From: Tritrichomonas foetus
Lineage: Eukaryota > Parabasalia > Tritrichomonadida > Tritrichomonadidae
Direction of reading: 5' to 3'
NCBI GenBank assembly: GCA_001839685.1
Contig: MLAK01000575.1
Location: forward strand, 1-64,000
Length of the DNA: 64,000 nucleotides
Positions 39,664 through 48,425 of this stretch are shown here, in pieces; positions within the stretch are counted from its first letter, which is position 1; every line of letters begins with the position of its first letter. The position numbers were made by a program, and so were the translations under genes. The notes under the pieces were generated by a model. It was not told where the DNA came from, made no database searches, and saw only the letters and a list, made by a program, of their open reading frames with translations.

Positions 39664-40434
39664 TTACCATTGCTCGTTAGCATTGTTCCATTCCTGTTCG
39701 CTGGCGTGAGCGCCTGTTGCATCAGCTGGGATGGCAGCAGCGACTGGAGCTGAACCGTCTTCACCTTCTTGTGTTGCGGCTTCTTCACCTTCGTTATCGA
39801 GGGCATCTTGGATGCGTTGTTCATCGGAGGCATCGCGGTAGAAGAAGAGATCTGGGAGAACCTTCCATTCTTGGGCTCTCAAGAGTTCGCCACGGAGTCT
39901 TAAAACTTCGCGGGTGAGGAGCCACATGACGAGACCGATGGCGGTCTTGTTCTTGGTGTTGCATGGGATGACGCAGTCNACGTATTCGATCTTGGCNTCN
40001 GTGTCGCAGAGGGCGATGCATGGGATGTTGGCGTAGGCGGCTTCGTGGATGGCTTGTGAATCGGTGTTTGGATCGCAGACGATGATCAAACGTGGTTCGA
40101 CGAACTTTCCGGCGATTGAGTGGTTAGTGAAGAGACCTGGTGTGAATCTTTGGTTGATGCAAAGTGTGCCGAGGAATTGGGAGAACTTGTGGACAGCACG
40201 TTGACCGAATGGCTTGGCGGAGATGGCGAGGACATCACGTGGTTCGTCAACAGCGTAGATCATGCGGGCAGCAAGCTTGATCTTTTCCCATGTCATTCCG
40301 AGGTTCATGATATATGAACCGGACTTTGTACGTGTGAAGGCGTAGTTGGTCATACCATATGAAAGGTTGGATGATCCGATGTGGACCTTAGCGGCAAGCA
40401 TAAGCTTGATGGCGGCTTCGCGATCTTGTTGCAT
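39664..40434 (-). CDS. RPSA: 40S ribosomal protein SA (uS2)
   Basis: 256 residues in the uS2 family, part of the small ribosomal subunit. Matches include [56 protein letters not shown] (the RFTPGTFTNQ..F.EPR block), [27 protein letters not shown] and [10 protein letters not shown]. The C-terminus is acidic and Ala-rich and ends EQW, like the laminin-receptor tail. Higher GC and biased codons indicate strong expression. The first usable ATG is 40432-40434 ([13 protein letters not shown]), preceded by TCTCTC giving TCATG on the minus strand. Further upstream the frame has only GTG and then TGA. Three ambiguous bases (around 39980-40020) hide two or three residues. Confidence 0.95.
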   Translation of the reverse strand: MQQDREAAIKLMLAAKVHIGSSNLSYGMTNYAFTRTKSGSYIMNLGMTWEKIKLAARMIYAVDEPRDVLAISAKPFGQRAVHKFSQFLGTLCINQRFTPGLFTNHSIAGKFVEPRLIIVCDPNTDSQAIHEAAYANIPCIALCDXXAKIEYXDCVIPCNTKNKTAIGLVMWLLTREVLRLRGELLRAQEWKVLPDLFFYRDASDEQRIQDALDNEGEEAATQEGEDGSAPVAAAIPADATGAHASEQEWNNANEQW

Positions 40435-41130
40435 GAGAGAAAAAAGGCCAGCCACGGCCACTTTTTCAAAGCCATCGACGTTTTTATATCACATTTCATG
40501 AACATGGATAAACCGCTTTTTTTTTTCTTCAAATACATTGAAAATTATTTCGGTATCTATCGTTTTTTTAACAATAGTTAACTAGAATTGTGTTAACAAA
40601 AATGAATTTTGAGAATCACAATTCTAAACAGTTTCGTGATTCGACCAGGTGATTGGCCATGACGTATTTCCTAGAAAAGACAAGGGCTTTGAATAGTGAT
40701 TTGCTTTTTAATAATAATAGCTATAAAAATTTTCTAGGGCCCTTAGAAAAGACTCTCTGGAAGCTGGCTTGATTGATATGAAATAGGGTGATGAAGAAAA
40801 ACTTGAAGGTGAACGTTTTTTTTGAGAATTTCGCGGCTTTTTGGTAGAAAAATTATATGCCATTTTACATTGCTACATTTATTTGGAGCATTTTCAACTA
40901 ACGAATTTTTTGGTTTTGAGAAAAGATTCATAAAGTATTCTGAAAAAGTTTAGAGAATATTCAAAAAATCTCGTTCTCTCTGAAAAAAATTAATACATTT
41001 TCCACAAGAAATTAAAGAAAATTTCGAGAAATTCAGAATTTTTGAATAATACTGCAAATATATCACACAATTTCACTTTTCAAAAAATAATCAAAATCTC
41101 GAATTAAAAAAGGATTGTTTTCTCATCGAG
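40435..41130. other. Intergenic between divergent genes
   Basis: Upstream region of RPSA (-) and the coiled-coil gene (+). T- and A-rich tracts; no gene is recognised. Confidence 0.5.
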
Positions 41131-42975
41131 ATGTCTGTTAAATCGCCACCGAGCGCACGGCGCTCGCAGTCCGCCCCACGTGGGGAGCGCTCTCTCACAC
41201 GCGGATTTTCGATTGAGAATTATGACCCTAATCAGCCGAAAAAAATCACAGAAAAAGCTTCGCTACTTGCAATGAAGAATCTTTGCATTTTAAAATCGGA
41301 ATTGAAAATGCCAAAGCCAATAGATTTAAAAGGATATGATGACGACGAAATCAAAAAAATAATTCTCGATCATCACCAGAAAAGAATCGGAAAATTAATC
41401 GGACAAATTAAACGAGAAAGAGAAAGAATTTTAAATAACGAATATCACGGACAATCCGATGGGCAAAATAACGCAAACAGCGTTTTTTATTCAGGACCGA
41501 AAATGTCAGCCGTCGAAATGGAACAAATACAAATTGAAAAACTCAAAAGGAGACATCAAAGGGAGGTTGAACAAATGATTGCAACTCTCGTTGCACTCGA
41601 CACTATTCAAAAAGATAATGAATTCCGCGAAAGACAGGAAGAAGAAAGGCGACAAAAAATGGAAGAAGAAAGAAGGAGGAAAAGACAAGAGTCACATGAA
41701 CGCCACATGCAACGTTTGAGAGACATGGAAGCCGAAGAACAAAGAAAATTGAGAGAAGAAGCAGAAATGAGAAGAAGGCAATACGAAAGGGAAATGGCAG
41801 CACTTAAAAGACAACAGGATGAAGCAGAAAGAAAACTCAGAGAAGCGAAAGAAGCCGAAAAAGCAAGACAAGAACGAGCAGAACAAAATAGACAACATTT
41901 AGCACAAATTGAAGAAGATAGACAAGCACGAATTTTGGCTCAACAAAGAAAAATTGAAGAAAGAGAAGTTCGCAGGTTACAAAAATTAAGGGAAGAACAA
42001 GAAAGACTGCAAAAAGAACATGAAATTCAAATGGAAAAAAGACAAAGACAAATTGCAGCAGCTAAACAACATGAAATTGACTTACTCGAAAAGAAAAGAA
42101 GACAAGGTGAAGAAAGAGACAGAATCAGAGAACAGCAAAGAAAAGAATATGAAGAACGAAGACATGAAGAACAAAGAAAGTATAGAGAAATGCAAGAAGA
42201 AAAGGTTCGAAGAAATGGCGAAGCCAGAATTCGATTGGCTGAAGAAGAAATGAGAAGAAGAAAAGCTGCGATGACAACTGATGCTGAAATTGCCGAAAGA
42301 TTAAAACGAAGAGAAATGATGAATGAAAAAAGAGCAGAAGATGCACGAACTGGAAGAGGTGATGTCCAAATGGCTTCAGCTCGACGGAATGAACAATGGA
42401 AACGAAAAGAAGCAAAAAGAACAGCCGATTTAAGAAGAAATGAAGAAGAAAAAGAAGCTTATATTCAAAGAATTCTTCAACAAAAAGAACACGAAAGAAA
42501 GAAAATTCAAATACAAAGAAGATTAAGAGAAGAAGAAAAAGTTGAAAGTGCTCATCGTTTAGATAGACAAAGACAATTAAGATTGGATAACTTAAAAGAA
42601 AGAATGGATAATACTATGCAAAGAGTGGAAAATATTCAACAAGAAAAAGAGCAAATGCATCGTGAAAGACAAGTAATGTTGTCACAGCTTGAAAAAGAAA
42701 AAGATAAAATGACAAGTACAATGAGAGAAGCATTTGTGAATAAAAGAACTGATCCAAGAAGTATAAAAAGGCTCGCTGAGCTTTATGGAATCGATTTGAA
42801 TGCAATTCAACAGAAAGCTCAAAAAAGAACAATGGCATCAAGAAGATCAGATTCTTCATCATTTTTCGTAACGAGTGGATCATCAAGTAAGAATAGTCGA
42901 ACATTACCAGCTCGGTCATCTCAAGCAAGTGCCAGAACTTACATTGTTAGTAACAAAAGCAAAAATAACCAATAA
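41131..42975 (+). CDS. Long Arg/Glu/Gln-rich coiled-coil protein
   Basis: 614 residues. A short Ser/Arg/Pro-rich N-terminus (SPPSARRSQSAPRGERS) is followed by a small globular segment (~33-95) and then an almost unbroken charged coiled coil (~130-540) of EEERR/QRK-type repeats, and a short C-terminal segment with RSIKRLAELYGIDLNAIQ. The composition resembles trichoplein/MAP7-like and basal-body-associated proteins, and trichomonads have extensive flagellar and axostyle skeletons. No named orthologue can be assigned. Upstream TTTTCTCATCGAGATG places TCATC near the start. Confidence 0.8.
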   Translation: MSVKSPPSARRSQSAPRGERSLTRGFSIENYDPNQPKKITEKASLLAMKNLCILKSELKMPKPIDLKGYDDDEIKKIILDHHQKRIGKLIGQIKRERERILNNEYHGQSDGQNNANSVFYSGPKMSAVEMEQIQIEKLKRRHQREVEQMIATLVALDTIQKDNEFRERQEEERRQKMEEERRRKRQESHERHMQRLRDMEAEEQRKLREEAEMRRRQYEREMAALKRQQDEAERKLREAKEAEKARQERAEQNRQHLAQIEEDRQARILAQQRKIEEREVRRLQKLREEQERLQKEHEIQMEKRQRQIAAAKQHEIDLLEKKRRQGEERDRIREQQRKEYEERRHEEQRKYREMQEEKVRRNGEARIRLAEEEMRRRKAAMTTDAEIAERLKRREMMNEKRAEDARTGRGDVQMASARRNEQWKRKEAKRTADLRRNEEEKEAYIQRILQQKEHERKKIQIQRRLREEEKVESAHRLDRQRQLRLDNLKERMDNTMQRVENIQQEKEQMHRERQVMLSQLEKEKDKMTSTMREAFVNKRTDPRSIKRLAELYGIDLNAIQQKAQKRTMASRRSDSSSFFVTSGSSSKNSRTLPARSSQASARTYIVSNKSKNNQ

Positions 42976-43395
42976 TTGTCATTTTTATCATTCAAAAATG
43001 ATGAAGAATTAAACGTGCTTGCATTATCGATTGCTTCTCTTCCCAAATCAAAAATATATGTTAAATAATAATATACAGGTGTAATTTATTCTTATATATT
43101 TTCTAATCACTTTTTAACACAAAATTTTCGTTTTCTTATCGGATAGAACATGATTTATGACTTCGTTTGAAATATGGAAAAATCAATGGAGTTGAGAGAT
43201 AGAGAAAGTTTTCTGACATACATTTTTTTTGTAAAGTTTACCAAGAATTCTGTGAAATTTAGATCAAAAAGTGATTCTCAAAATAACAACTTTTCCCGTT
43301 ATTAATCCACTTTTTCAAATAATTTTGTAAAAATCGTTAACTTTTTGATAATCACATTTGAATATTGCAGATTTTTTCGTCAGTGCCTTTTTTCA
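42976..43395. other. Intergenic, AT-rich
   Basis: No gene or repeat. A CCTTT box (43386-43390) precedes TTTCAATG of the next gene, resembling the M5-type motif reported near trichomonad start sites. Confidence 0.45.
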
Positions 43396-44403
43396 ATGGA
43401 CATTGATCTTCGAGCCATGCGATGTGGTGGCTGGAAGTCAGCACAGATGAGTGCAAAAATTAACGGCCGCTGGACATACTTCTACAAACCAGAAAATATC
43501 AAACCTTTGAATGCAAAAGAGCCAATCAATTTCACTGCACCATACATTCCACCAAAACCCAGAATATATTCCAAAGCAGGAATAAACCAAAATTTGACCT
43601 TTCTCAACACTTTTGGAAGAAATGAATATATTCATCCAATTCGAAGAAACTTTTTGAGAACTCATCTGAAATCAAAAGCGCCACTTTCACATCTACACAA
43701 AAACTCAAAAACACCTCCAGCTTTGACAAATGCAAATTATTATTACATTCTGGATAAAAATAAGCCAACTAGATTGAAGAGAAAAGGCGTAAATTATAGT
43801 ATTCATGGTAAAAGTATATCGGGTGATTCAAAAATGAACGATATGAATGATCCCAATGGTGAATTTGCAGATCTGGACAATTATGATATTAGTGGTGAGA
43901 ATACTGATGAAAATTTGAAAAACAACTCTAATGAAAATAATTTTGCTTATGTAACTAATACTAATTTTGATTATGATCAGAATAATAATTACAATATCCC
44001 AAATTACAATAACTATGATCAATCAAATGAAGATAATACTATGAATGCCACTGAATATAATGCAGAATATCTAAATTCTGAATCTGCCTTAAGTAATGCT
44101 GAATCTCAAGATAGCTCAGTTGAATACAGTGATACAATTTCCGAGTATTCAGTCGATCGGAATAATAATTTTCCTGATGACAATCATTCAAGTAATAATT
44201 CCTTCAGTAATGAGCTCATCAATGGTAATGAAATCGCTGATAATGAGATTGTTAATAATGAAATTGTTAATAATGAAATCGTTAATAATGAAATTGTTGA
44301 TAATGATATTGCTAATAATGAAATAGTTAATGATGAAATCGTTAATAATGAAATTGTTGATAATGAAATTGTTGATGATGAAGTTGGAGAAAATGAATCT
44401 TGA
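43396..44403 (+). CDS. Hypothetical protein with Asn-rich, NEIVN-repeat C-terminus
   Basis: 335 residues. The N-terminal ~130 residues are basic and structured-looking (RAMRCGGWKSAQMSAKINGR; PYIPPKPRIYSKAGI) but match no family known to me. The rest is Asn/Asp/Ser/Tyr-rich and ends in about eleven NEIVN/NEIVD pentads. The start at 43396 is preferred over an in-frame ATG at 43345 because CCTTTTTTCAATG overlaps it and the extra N-terminus (CRFFRQCLF) looks untranslated. A disordered, possibly cytoskeletal or nuclear protein. Confidence 0.65.
   Translation: MDIDLRAMRCGGWKSAQMSAKINGRWTYFYKPENIKPLNAKEPINFTAPYIPPKPRIYSKAGINQNLTFLNTFGRNEYIHPIRRNFLRTHLKSKAPLSHLHKNSKTPPALTNANYYYILDKNKPTRLKRKGVNYSIHGKSISGDSKMNDMNDPNGEFADLDNYDISGENTDENLKNNSNENNFAYVTNTNFDYDQNNNYNIPNYNNYDQSNEDNTMNATEYNAEYLNSESALSNAESQDSSVEYSDTISEYSVDRNNNFPDDNHSSNNSFSNELINGNEIADNEIVNNEIVNNEIVNNEIVDNDIANNEIVNDEIVNNEIVDNEIVDDEVGENES
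44227..44391 (+). repeat. 15-bp coding minisatellite (NEIVN pentads)
   Basis: Eleven in-frame copies of AATGAAATTGTTAAT-type units encode NEIAD, NEIVN, NEIVD, NDIAN and DEIVN variants. Confidence 0.9.
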
Positions 44404-44742
44404 TTATTTTCTTTTTTGCTGCAATTAATTTTGGAAGAGTGTTTCTTCTCAAAGTTAAGATCGATGGTCATTCAATTTAAAGAGTTATTGTTTCATGTTT
44501 TGAATAAATTCCTTTTTATTATATTTATTTTTTATTTTGCTAATATTCCGAATTTACTCGCACAATTTATCAACAGATCTATTATAGGAATGCTCAGCTA
44601 GCGTGATGCATGTAGTAAGAAGAAGTATTGATGAATCTAATTATTCTGTGTTTTCTTGACCATGTTTCCTCAGAAATAATTGAATGCTCATTCTGAACTA
44701 TCCTATTCAATTAGTGGGAAGGACAATTTCTCCTTATCTTGA
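44404..44742. other. Intergenic, AT-rich
   Basis: 3' flank of the Asn-rich gene and 5' flank of the first ankyrin gene. Nothing recognised. Confidence 0.45.
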
Positions 44743-46179
44743 ATGGAAAAAAATGATGTGAAATGCGAACAATTAATGAACATTTTTCGAGAAGATATGT
44801 CTGTTCTTTTAATGCTACAAAATTATTTACTAAACTTCATTGATAATTCCAAAATTCTCCAATTTTATGAAATGGTCATTGAAACGAAAATCCATCAAAA
44901 TAATAACATGTTCTCAGAATTTTTGAGTTTACTTTCATTTATTTGTGCTGTCAGACCGAAAGAATCACAAAGTTACATTCAACTTTTAATTCATTTTATT
45001 CCATTAATTAAAGAAAACTTTTCTCAAAAAGAAATTTATCAGCTATTTTCACCATGCAAACAATTTATTATTCTTTTGTATGAGCATGGATGTATAAATC
45101 TTAATGATATACTCGGTAGTCGTGAATTTCAAGATCACGATTCTTTTATTTTCTTTCCAGAAATTCAAGAAAATGATGAAAAATATTTTTTGGAATTAAA
45201 AAAATATGTTTGGTTCAATCAACTACATATTTATTATACCAATAAAATGACAATAAGCGAATTTAAAGAAAAAAGACTTCTTGGATTATCAGAATTCGAA
45301 ATTGTTAAAATAATTAGCGAAGATAAAATTGACGATTTTATTGATTTCGTTTCATCTAAAAATCTTGATGTTTTTTCAAAACCAGCAACTTCAGTTTTTG
45401 AATATGATCCTTTGATAAAAGGAATGAAACCTGATTTAATCGAATATGCAGCTTATTTTGGCTCGATTCATATTTTTAAATATTTGTTGATGCAATATGA
45501 AGTTGCCGAAAGACTGCTTGACAAAAACATTTTTTATTTTGCTGTTTCGGGAGGATCAACAGAAATAATTCATCTAATCGAGTCAAAAGAAAAGATAAAT
45601 TATAGCTTATATGTTAAATATGCTATAAAAACTTTTCAAATCGATCTTGTTAATTATTTGTTTAATCAAAATCCAGAAAATTTACGAAGAGATATTTATT
45701 ATTGCATAGAATTCTTTAATTTGGAAGCTCTTCTCTTATTTTTAGCTGTACTCAATGAAATGCATTTTACAATATCATATATAGAAATGGCTGCGATGTG
45801 TGGATATGTTGATTTATTATCATTTTTTATCAAAATTAGTGATTTTGATATAAATTCAGAAATAAATGATGGTGTTAGTAAAAATAATATTTATAGAACA
45901 CTTTTACATATTGCTGTTAATAGTGAAAAATATAATGTTGTTGCTTTTTTATTAACTTTGGAGGGAATTGATATTAATATTAAAAATTATATTTATTTTT
46001 TGATTTGTATGATGTTTATTTCCGGATTATATTATGTTTTTACTATTAATTATGAAACTCCACTTGATATCGCAATGCAACTTAAAAATACCAAAATTAT
46101 AGAGATTTTACAGAAGAAAGAAGAGAGTATTCACAAAAAATCTACAAAGAATTCTAATGGTAATTTCCTCATGGAATAG
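44743..46179 (+). CDS. DUF3447-type ankyrin protein 1
   Basis: 478 residues of the large trichomonad ankyrin/DUF3447 family. A helical N-terminal half (RPKESQSYIQLLIHFIPLIK) precedes the family signature LIEYAAYFGSIHIFKYLLMQ (~228) and FAVSGGSTEIIHLIESKE (~258), then ankyrin repeats. The last repeats contain an in-frame hydrophobic insertion (about 20 residues, including FLICMMFISGLYYVFT) between DINIKN and YETPLDIAMQL, exactly before the TPLH position. Molecular function is unknown; ankyrin repeats bind proteins. Two similar loci lie at 46312 and 56209. TCAATTA lies 34 nt upstream of the ATG. Confidence 0.8.
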   Translation: MEKNDVKCEQLMNIFREDMSVLLMLQNYLLNFIDNSKILQFYEMVIETKIHQNNNMFSEFLSLLSFICAVRPKESQSYIQLLIHFIPLIKENFSQKEIYQLFSPCKQFIILLYEHGCINLNDILGSREFQDHDSFIFFPEIQENDEKYFLELKKYVWFNQLHIYYTNKMTISEFKEKRLLGLSEFEIVKIISEDKIDDFIDFVSSKNLDVFSKPATSVFEYDPLIKGMKPDLIEYAAYFGSIHIFKYLLMQYEVAERLLDKNIFYFAVSGGSTEIIHLIESKEKINYSLYVKYAIKTFQIDLVNYLFNQNPENLRRDIYYCIEFFNLEALLLFLAVLNEMHFTISYIEMAAMCGYVDLLSFFIKISDFDINSEINDGVSKNNIYRTLLHIAVNSEKYNVVAFLLTLEGIDINIKNYIYFLICMMFISGLYYVFTINYETPLDIAMQLKNTKIIEILQKKEESIHKKSTKNSNGNFLME

Positions 46180-46311
46180 TATATAATCATCCGAATATTA
46201 GTTCTTCTTCACTCTAACATTCTCAAAATGAAAAATAGATTTTTGTCTACATAATTAGCCGACCAATTATTAACTGTATTTACTACGGCCAGCCAATTAA
46301 AGAGTGAAATC

Positions 46312-47337
46312 ATGTACGATAAAAAGTGCCATTTTTATTTCATGGAAGAACTTATTATTTTTAAAAAATCTCGTAAGAAACTCGAGAAATTATCAAACTT
46401 ACTGAATACTGAAGATTTAGATTCTATTATTAATATTTTAAATAGTGATAACTTCTGCAAAAATGATCAATATCTAAACGAATTCCTAACCATGCTTTCA
46501 CATTTCTCCAATTATCGCCCAAAATCATTTGAATTGACAAAAAGTATAATATCATGGTTACAACTCAATAATGAAATTCATGAGGAAGTTTTATCAGAAC
46601 ACATCAGACGATTTCAGCTAAATAATGAAAATGATGAGGATTATCAAAACCAAGACATAAAAACAGATAATATTGGAAATACTCATTTTGTTCCAATTCA
46701 TAAAATTATTGAAGATGACGATATTGAGAGTTTTCAGAATTATGTTTCCACATCAAATGCTGATCTTAATTCGATTGTGAAAATTGATTCTTATGATAAT
46801 AAATATATTAAAGAAAATGAAAGCTTCATTGAGTATGCAGCACTTTTTGGTTCAATTAATATATTCAAATATTTGTGGATGAATAACGCAGAAATTATAG
46901 AGAGTGACCTCCCTGAATATGCAGTTGCAGGTGGATGTTCTGATATTATTCATTTGGTTGAAGAAAAACTGCCATTTTCTTCTCCAATGTGCCTAGAAGC
47001 AGCAGTTTATTGTTTCAGAAATGATTTGATACCATATTTGTTTGAAATTTCTGGATCTACTTTCAATTATAATGCACTTAGTCAAAGTATTGCTTCATAT
47101 AATTATTCGGCATTTTTCTATATGATTGAAAACCAACAACATGTTATATATTTAACATCAGATACCTATGCTGAAACAATATTTCATGATATTATTTCTG
47201 AAAATGATGTTGTTAAAATTTTGGCTCATTTTCCAGACGTAGATATAAATTGCAGAAGTAAAATCGGAATTTTTTATCATTATTTTATTATACTCCGCTT
47301 CATAATGCAGTCTCAATTAATGATCTTGATGTCTTAG
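46312..47337 (+). CDS. DUF3447-type ankyrin protein 2, 5' part
   Basis: 341 residues, same layout as its neighbour: helical N-terminus (NYRPKSFELTKSIISWL), signature FIEYAALFGSINIFKYLWMN, YAVAGGCSDIIHLVEE, then repeats. The frame leaves the ankyrin pattern after DVDINCRSKIGI, reading FYHYFIILRFIMQ and a stop. The ankyrin sequence resumes in another frame (47286 onwards). The gene is therefore either broken or contains spliced or shifted inserts. ATG context: GAAATCATG. Confidence 0.7.
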   Translation: MYDKKCHFYFMEELIIFKKSRKKLEKLSNLLNTEDLDSIINILNSDNFCKNDQYLNEFLTMLSHFSNYRPKSFELTKSIISWLQLNNEIHEEVLSEHIRRFQLNNENDEDYQNQDIKTDNIGNTHFVPIHKIIEDDDIESFQNYVSTSNADLNSIVKIDSYDNKYIKENESFIEYAALFGSINIFKYLWMNNAEIIESDLPEYAVAGGCSDIIHLVEEKLPFSSPMCLEAAVYCFRNDLIPYLFEISGSTFNYNALSQSIASYNYSAFFYMIENQQHVIYLTSDTYAETIFHDIISENDVVKILAHFPDVDINCRSKIGIFYHYFIILRFIMQSQLMILMS

Positions 47338-47921
47338 ATTTTCTATTATCACTTCCAAACATTGATGTGAATCCACAATCCAATTGTGGAGATACTCCTT
47401 TGCATTTGTCAGCTTTTTTTGGTTTCACTGAGGTTGCTAAAAGGCTTCTTGAACATCCAAATATTAATGTTAATCCCGTTGGATCAGTCTTTTTCATGTT
47501 TTTATTCTGTTTTAAATATTTTTATTCTGTTCTATCAAGATATTTATTGTACACCACTTCATTATGCATGTGCGAAAAATTTCATTAATATTGTAGATGT
47601 ATTGCTAAGCAATACAAACGTGGATGTAAATGCACAAAAAGAAATTAATTAATTGTTTATGGTGCTTATTTTCATCTTTATTGGTGTTTGATGCCATAAA
47701 TTTATGATACACCTCTTCATATCTCAACTAGATTCGGAAATCTTGAGATTATATGGAGTTTACTATCGCATCCAAATATCAATATATATTTAACAAATAA
47801 TAAAGAAATTTTTATGAATAATAATCAGACACCAATTCAAGTAGCTCATGATAGGAAGAAAGCGGAAATAATAGAGATATTCAATGAGGTGAATGAATAC
47901 AATGAGGAGTTTAGTGAATAA
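47286..47921 (+). pseudogene. Remaining ankyrin repeats of protein 2, three frame changes
   Basis: Three coding pieces follow the stop of the 46312 gene. From 47286: YTPLHNAVSINDLDVLDFLL, then DTPLHLSAFFGFTEVAKRLL. From ~47545: TPLHYACAKNFINIVDVLLS, to TAA 47652. From 47703: DTPLHISTRFGNLEILWSLL, to AEIIEIFNEVNEYNEEFSE and TAA 47921. Each break is a T-rich stretch directly before the TPLH of the next repeat. The ankyrin consensus itself is well kept, which argues against old, random decay. Confidence 0.75.
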
Positions 47922-47984
47922 ATAAAACGTTTTTAGATATATTTGCATTAATTGTTATGAACATGTGAATAGTTAACACCAAGA

Positions 47985-48157
47985 AGATATAAACAAGAAA
48001 ATTAATAATAATAGCAATAGTCATAATAAAAATCATGAGATCGTGAATATTTCAATATACAATAAAAATAGTTTAGGAAAAATATCAAATTCAAAGAAAA
48101 ATGACTAATTTTAGGTACATGATGATTTGTGGTAAATTCAGTAGTTGGTGGACATTT
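47985..48157 (+). repeat. Shared ankyrin 3'-flank repeat, copy 1
   Basis: Matches the reverse complement of 55293-55454 (shared GAGATCGTGAATATTTCAATA, AAAGAAAAATGA, TTTTAGGTACATGAT and AGTTGGTGG, allowing mismatches). Both copies sit just beyond the 3' end of a DUF3447 ankyrin locus, in the same orientation relative to it. Confidence 0.85.
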
Positions 48158-48425
48158 ATTATGTGTTAGTGTTGACATTTGTGTTAAAGTGATGTTGTTA
48201 CAAATGGCGTTGAAATTACAATTGTCATTGATGATGATTCATATACATTATAATTTATCCAATATATGTTGATTTGGTTTGAATGAACAAAAATGAGAAT
48301 AAAAACATTTGGAAGATGATTTTTTTCCTTTTTTTCAATTTGTTATATCCATTTTCTATGCACTTGGAATTATTTTTCTATTTACAATAGTTTTGTAAAT
48401 TTTTTTCAAGGGAAAGTTGAATACA
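48158..48425. other. Intergenic, AT-rich
   Basis: Between convergent ankyrin (+) and Sel1 (-) loci. A short coding-like frame (GVEITIVIDDDSYTL) at about 48206-48253 may be a trace of a lost gene. Confidence 0.35.

Noticed and set aside
40435..40461. Extension of RPSA to an upstream GTG
   Set aside because: GTG starts are not expected in a eukaryote. The ATG at 40434 has a good promoter context and fits the family's N-terminus. An upstream exon was considered, but no trichomonad splice motif was seen.
41506..42928. Several antisense frames (Phe/Leu-rich) across the coiled-coil gene
   Set aside because: Mirror images of the GAA/AGA-rich coding strand; composition is entirely explained by it.
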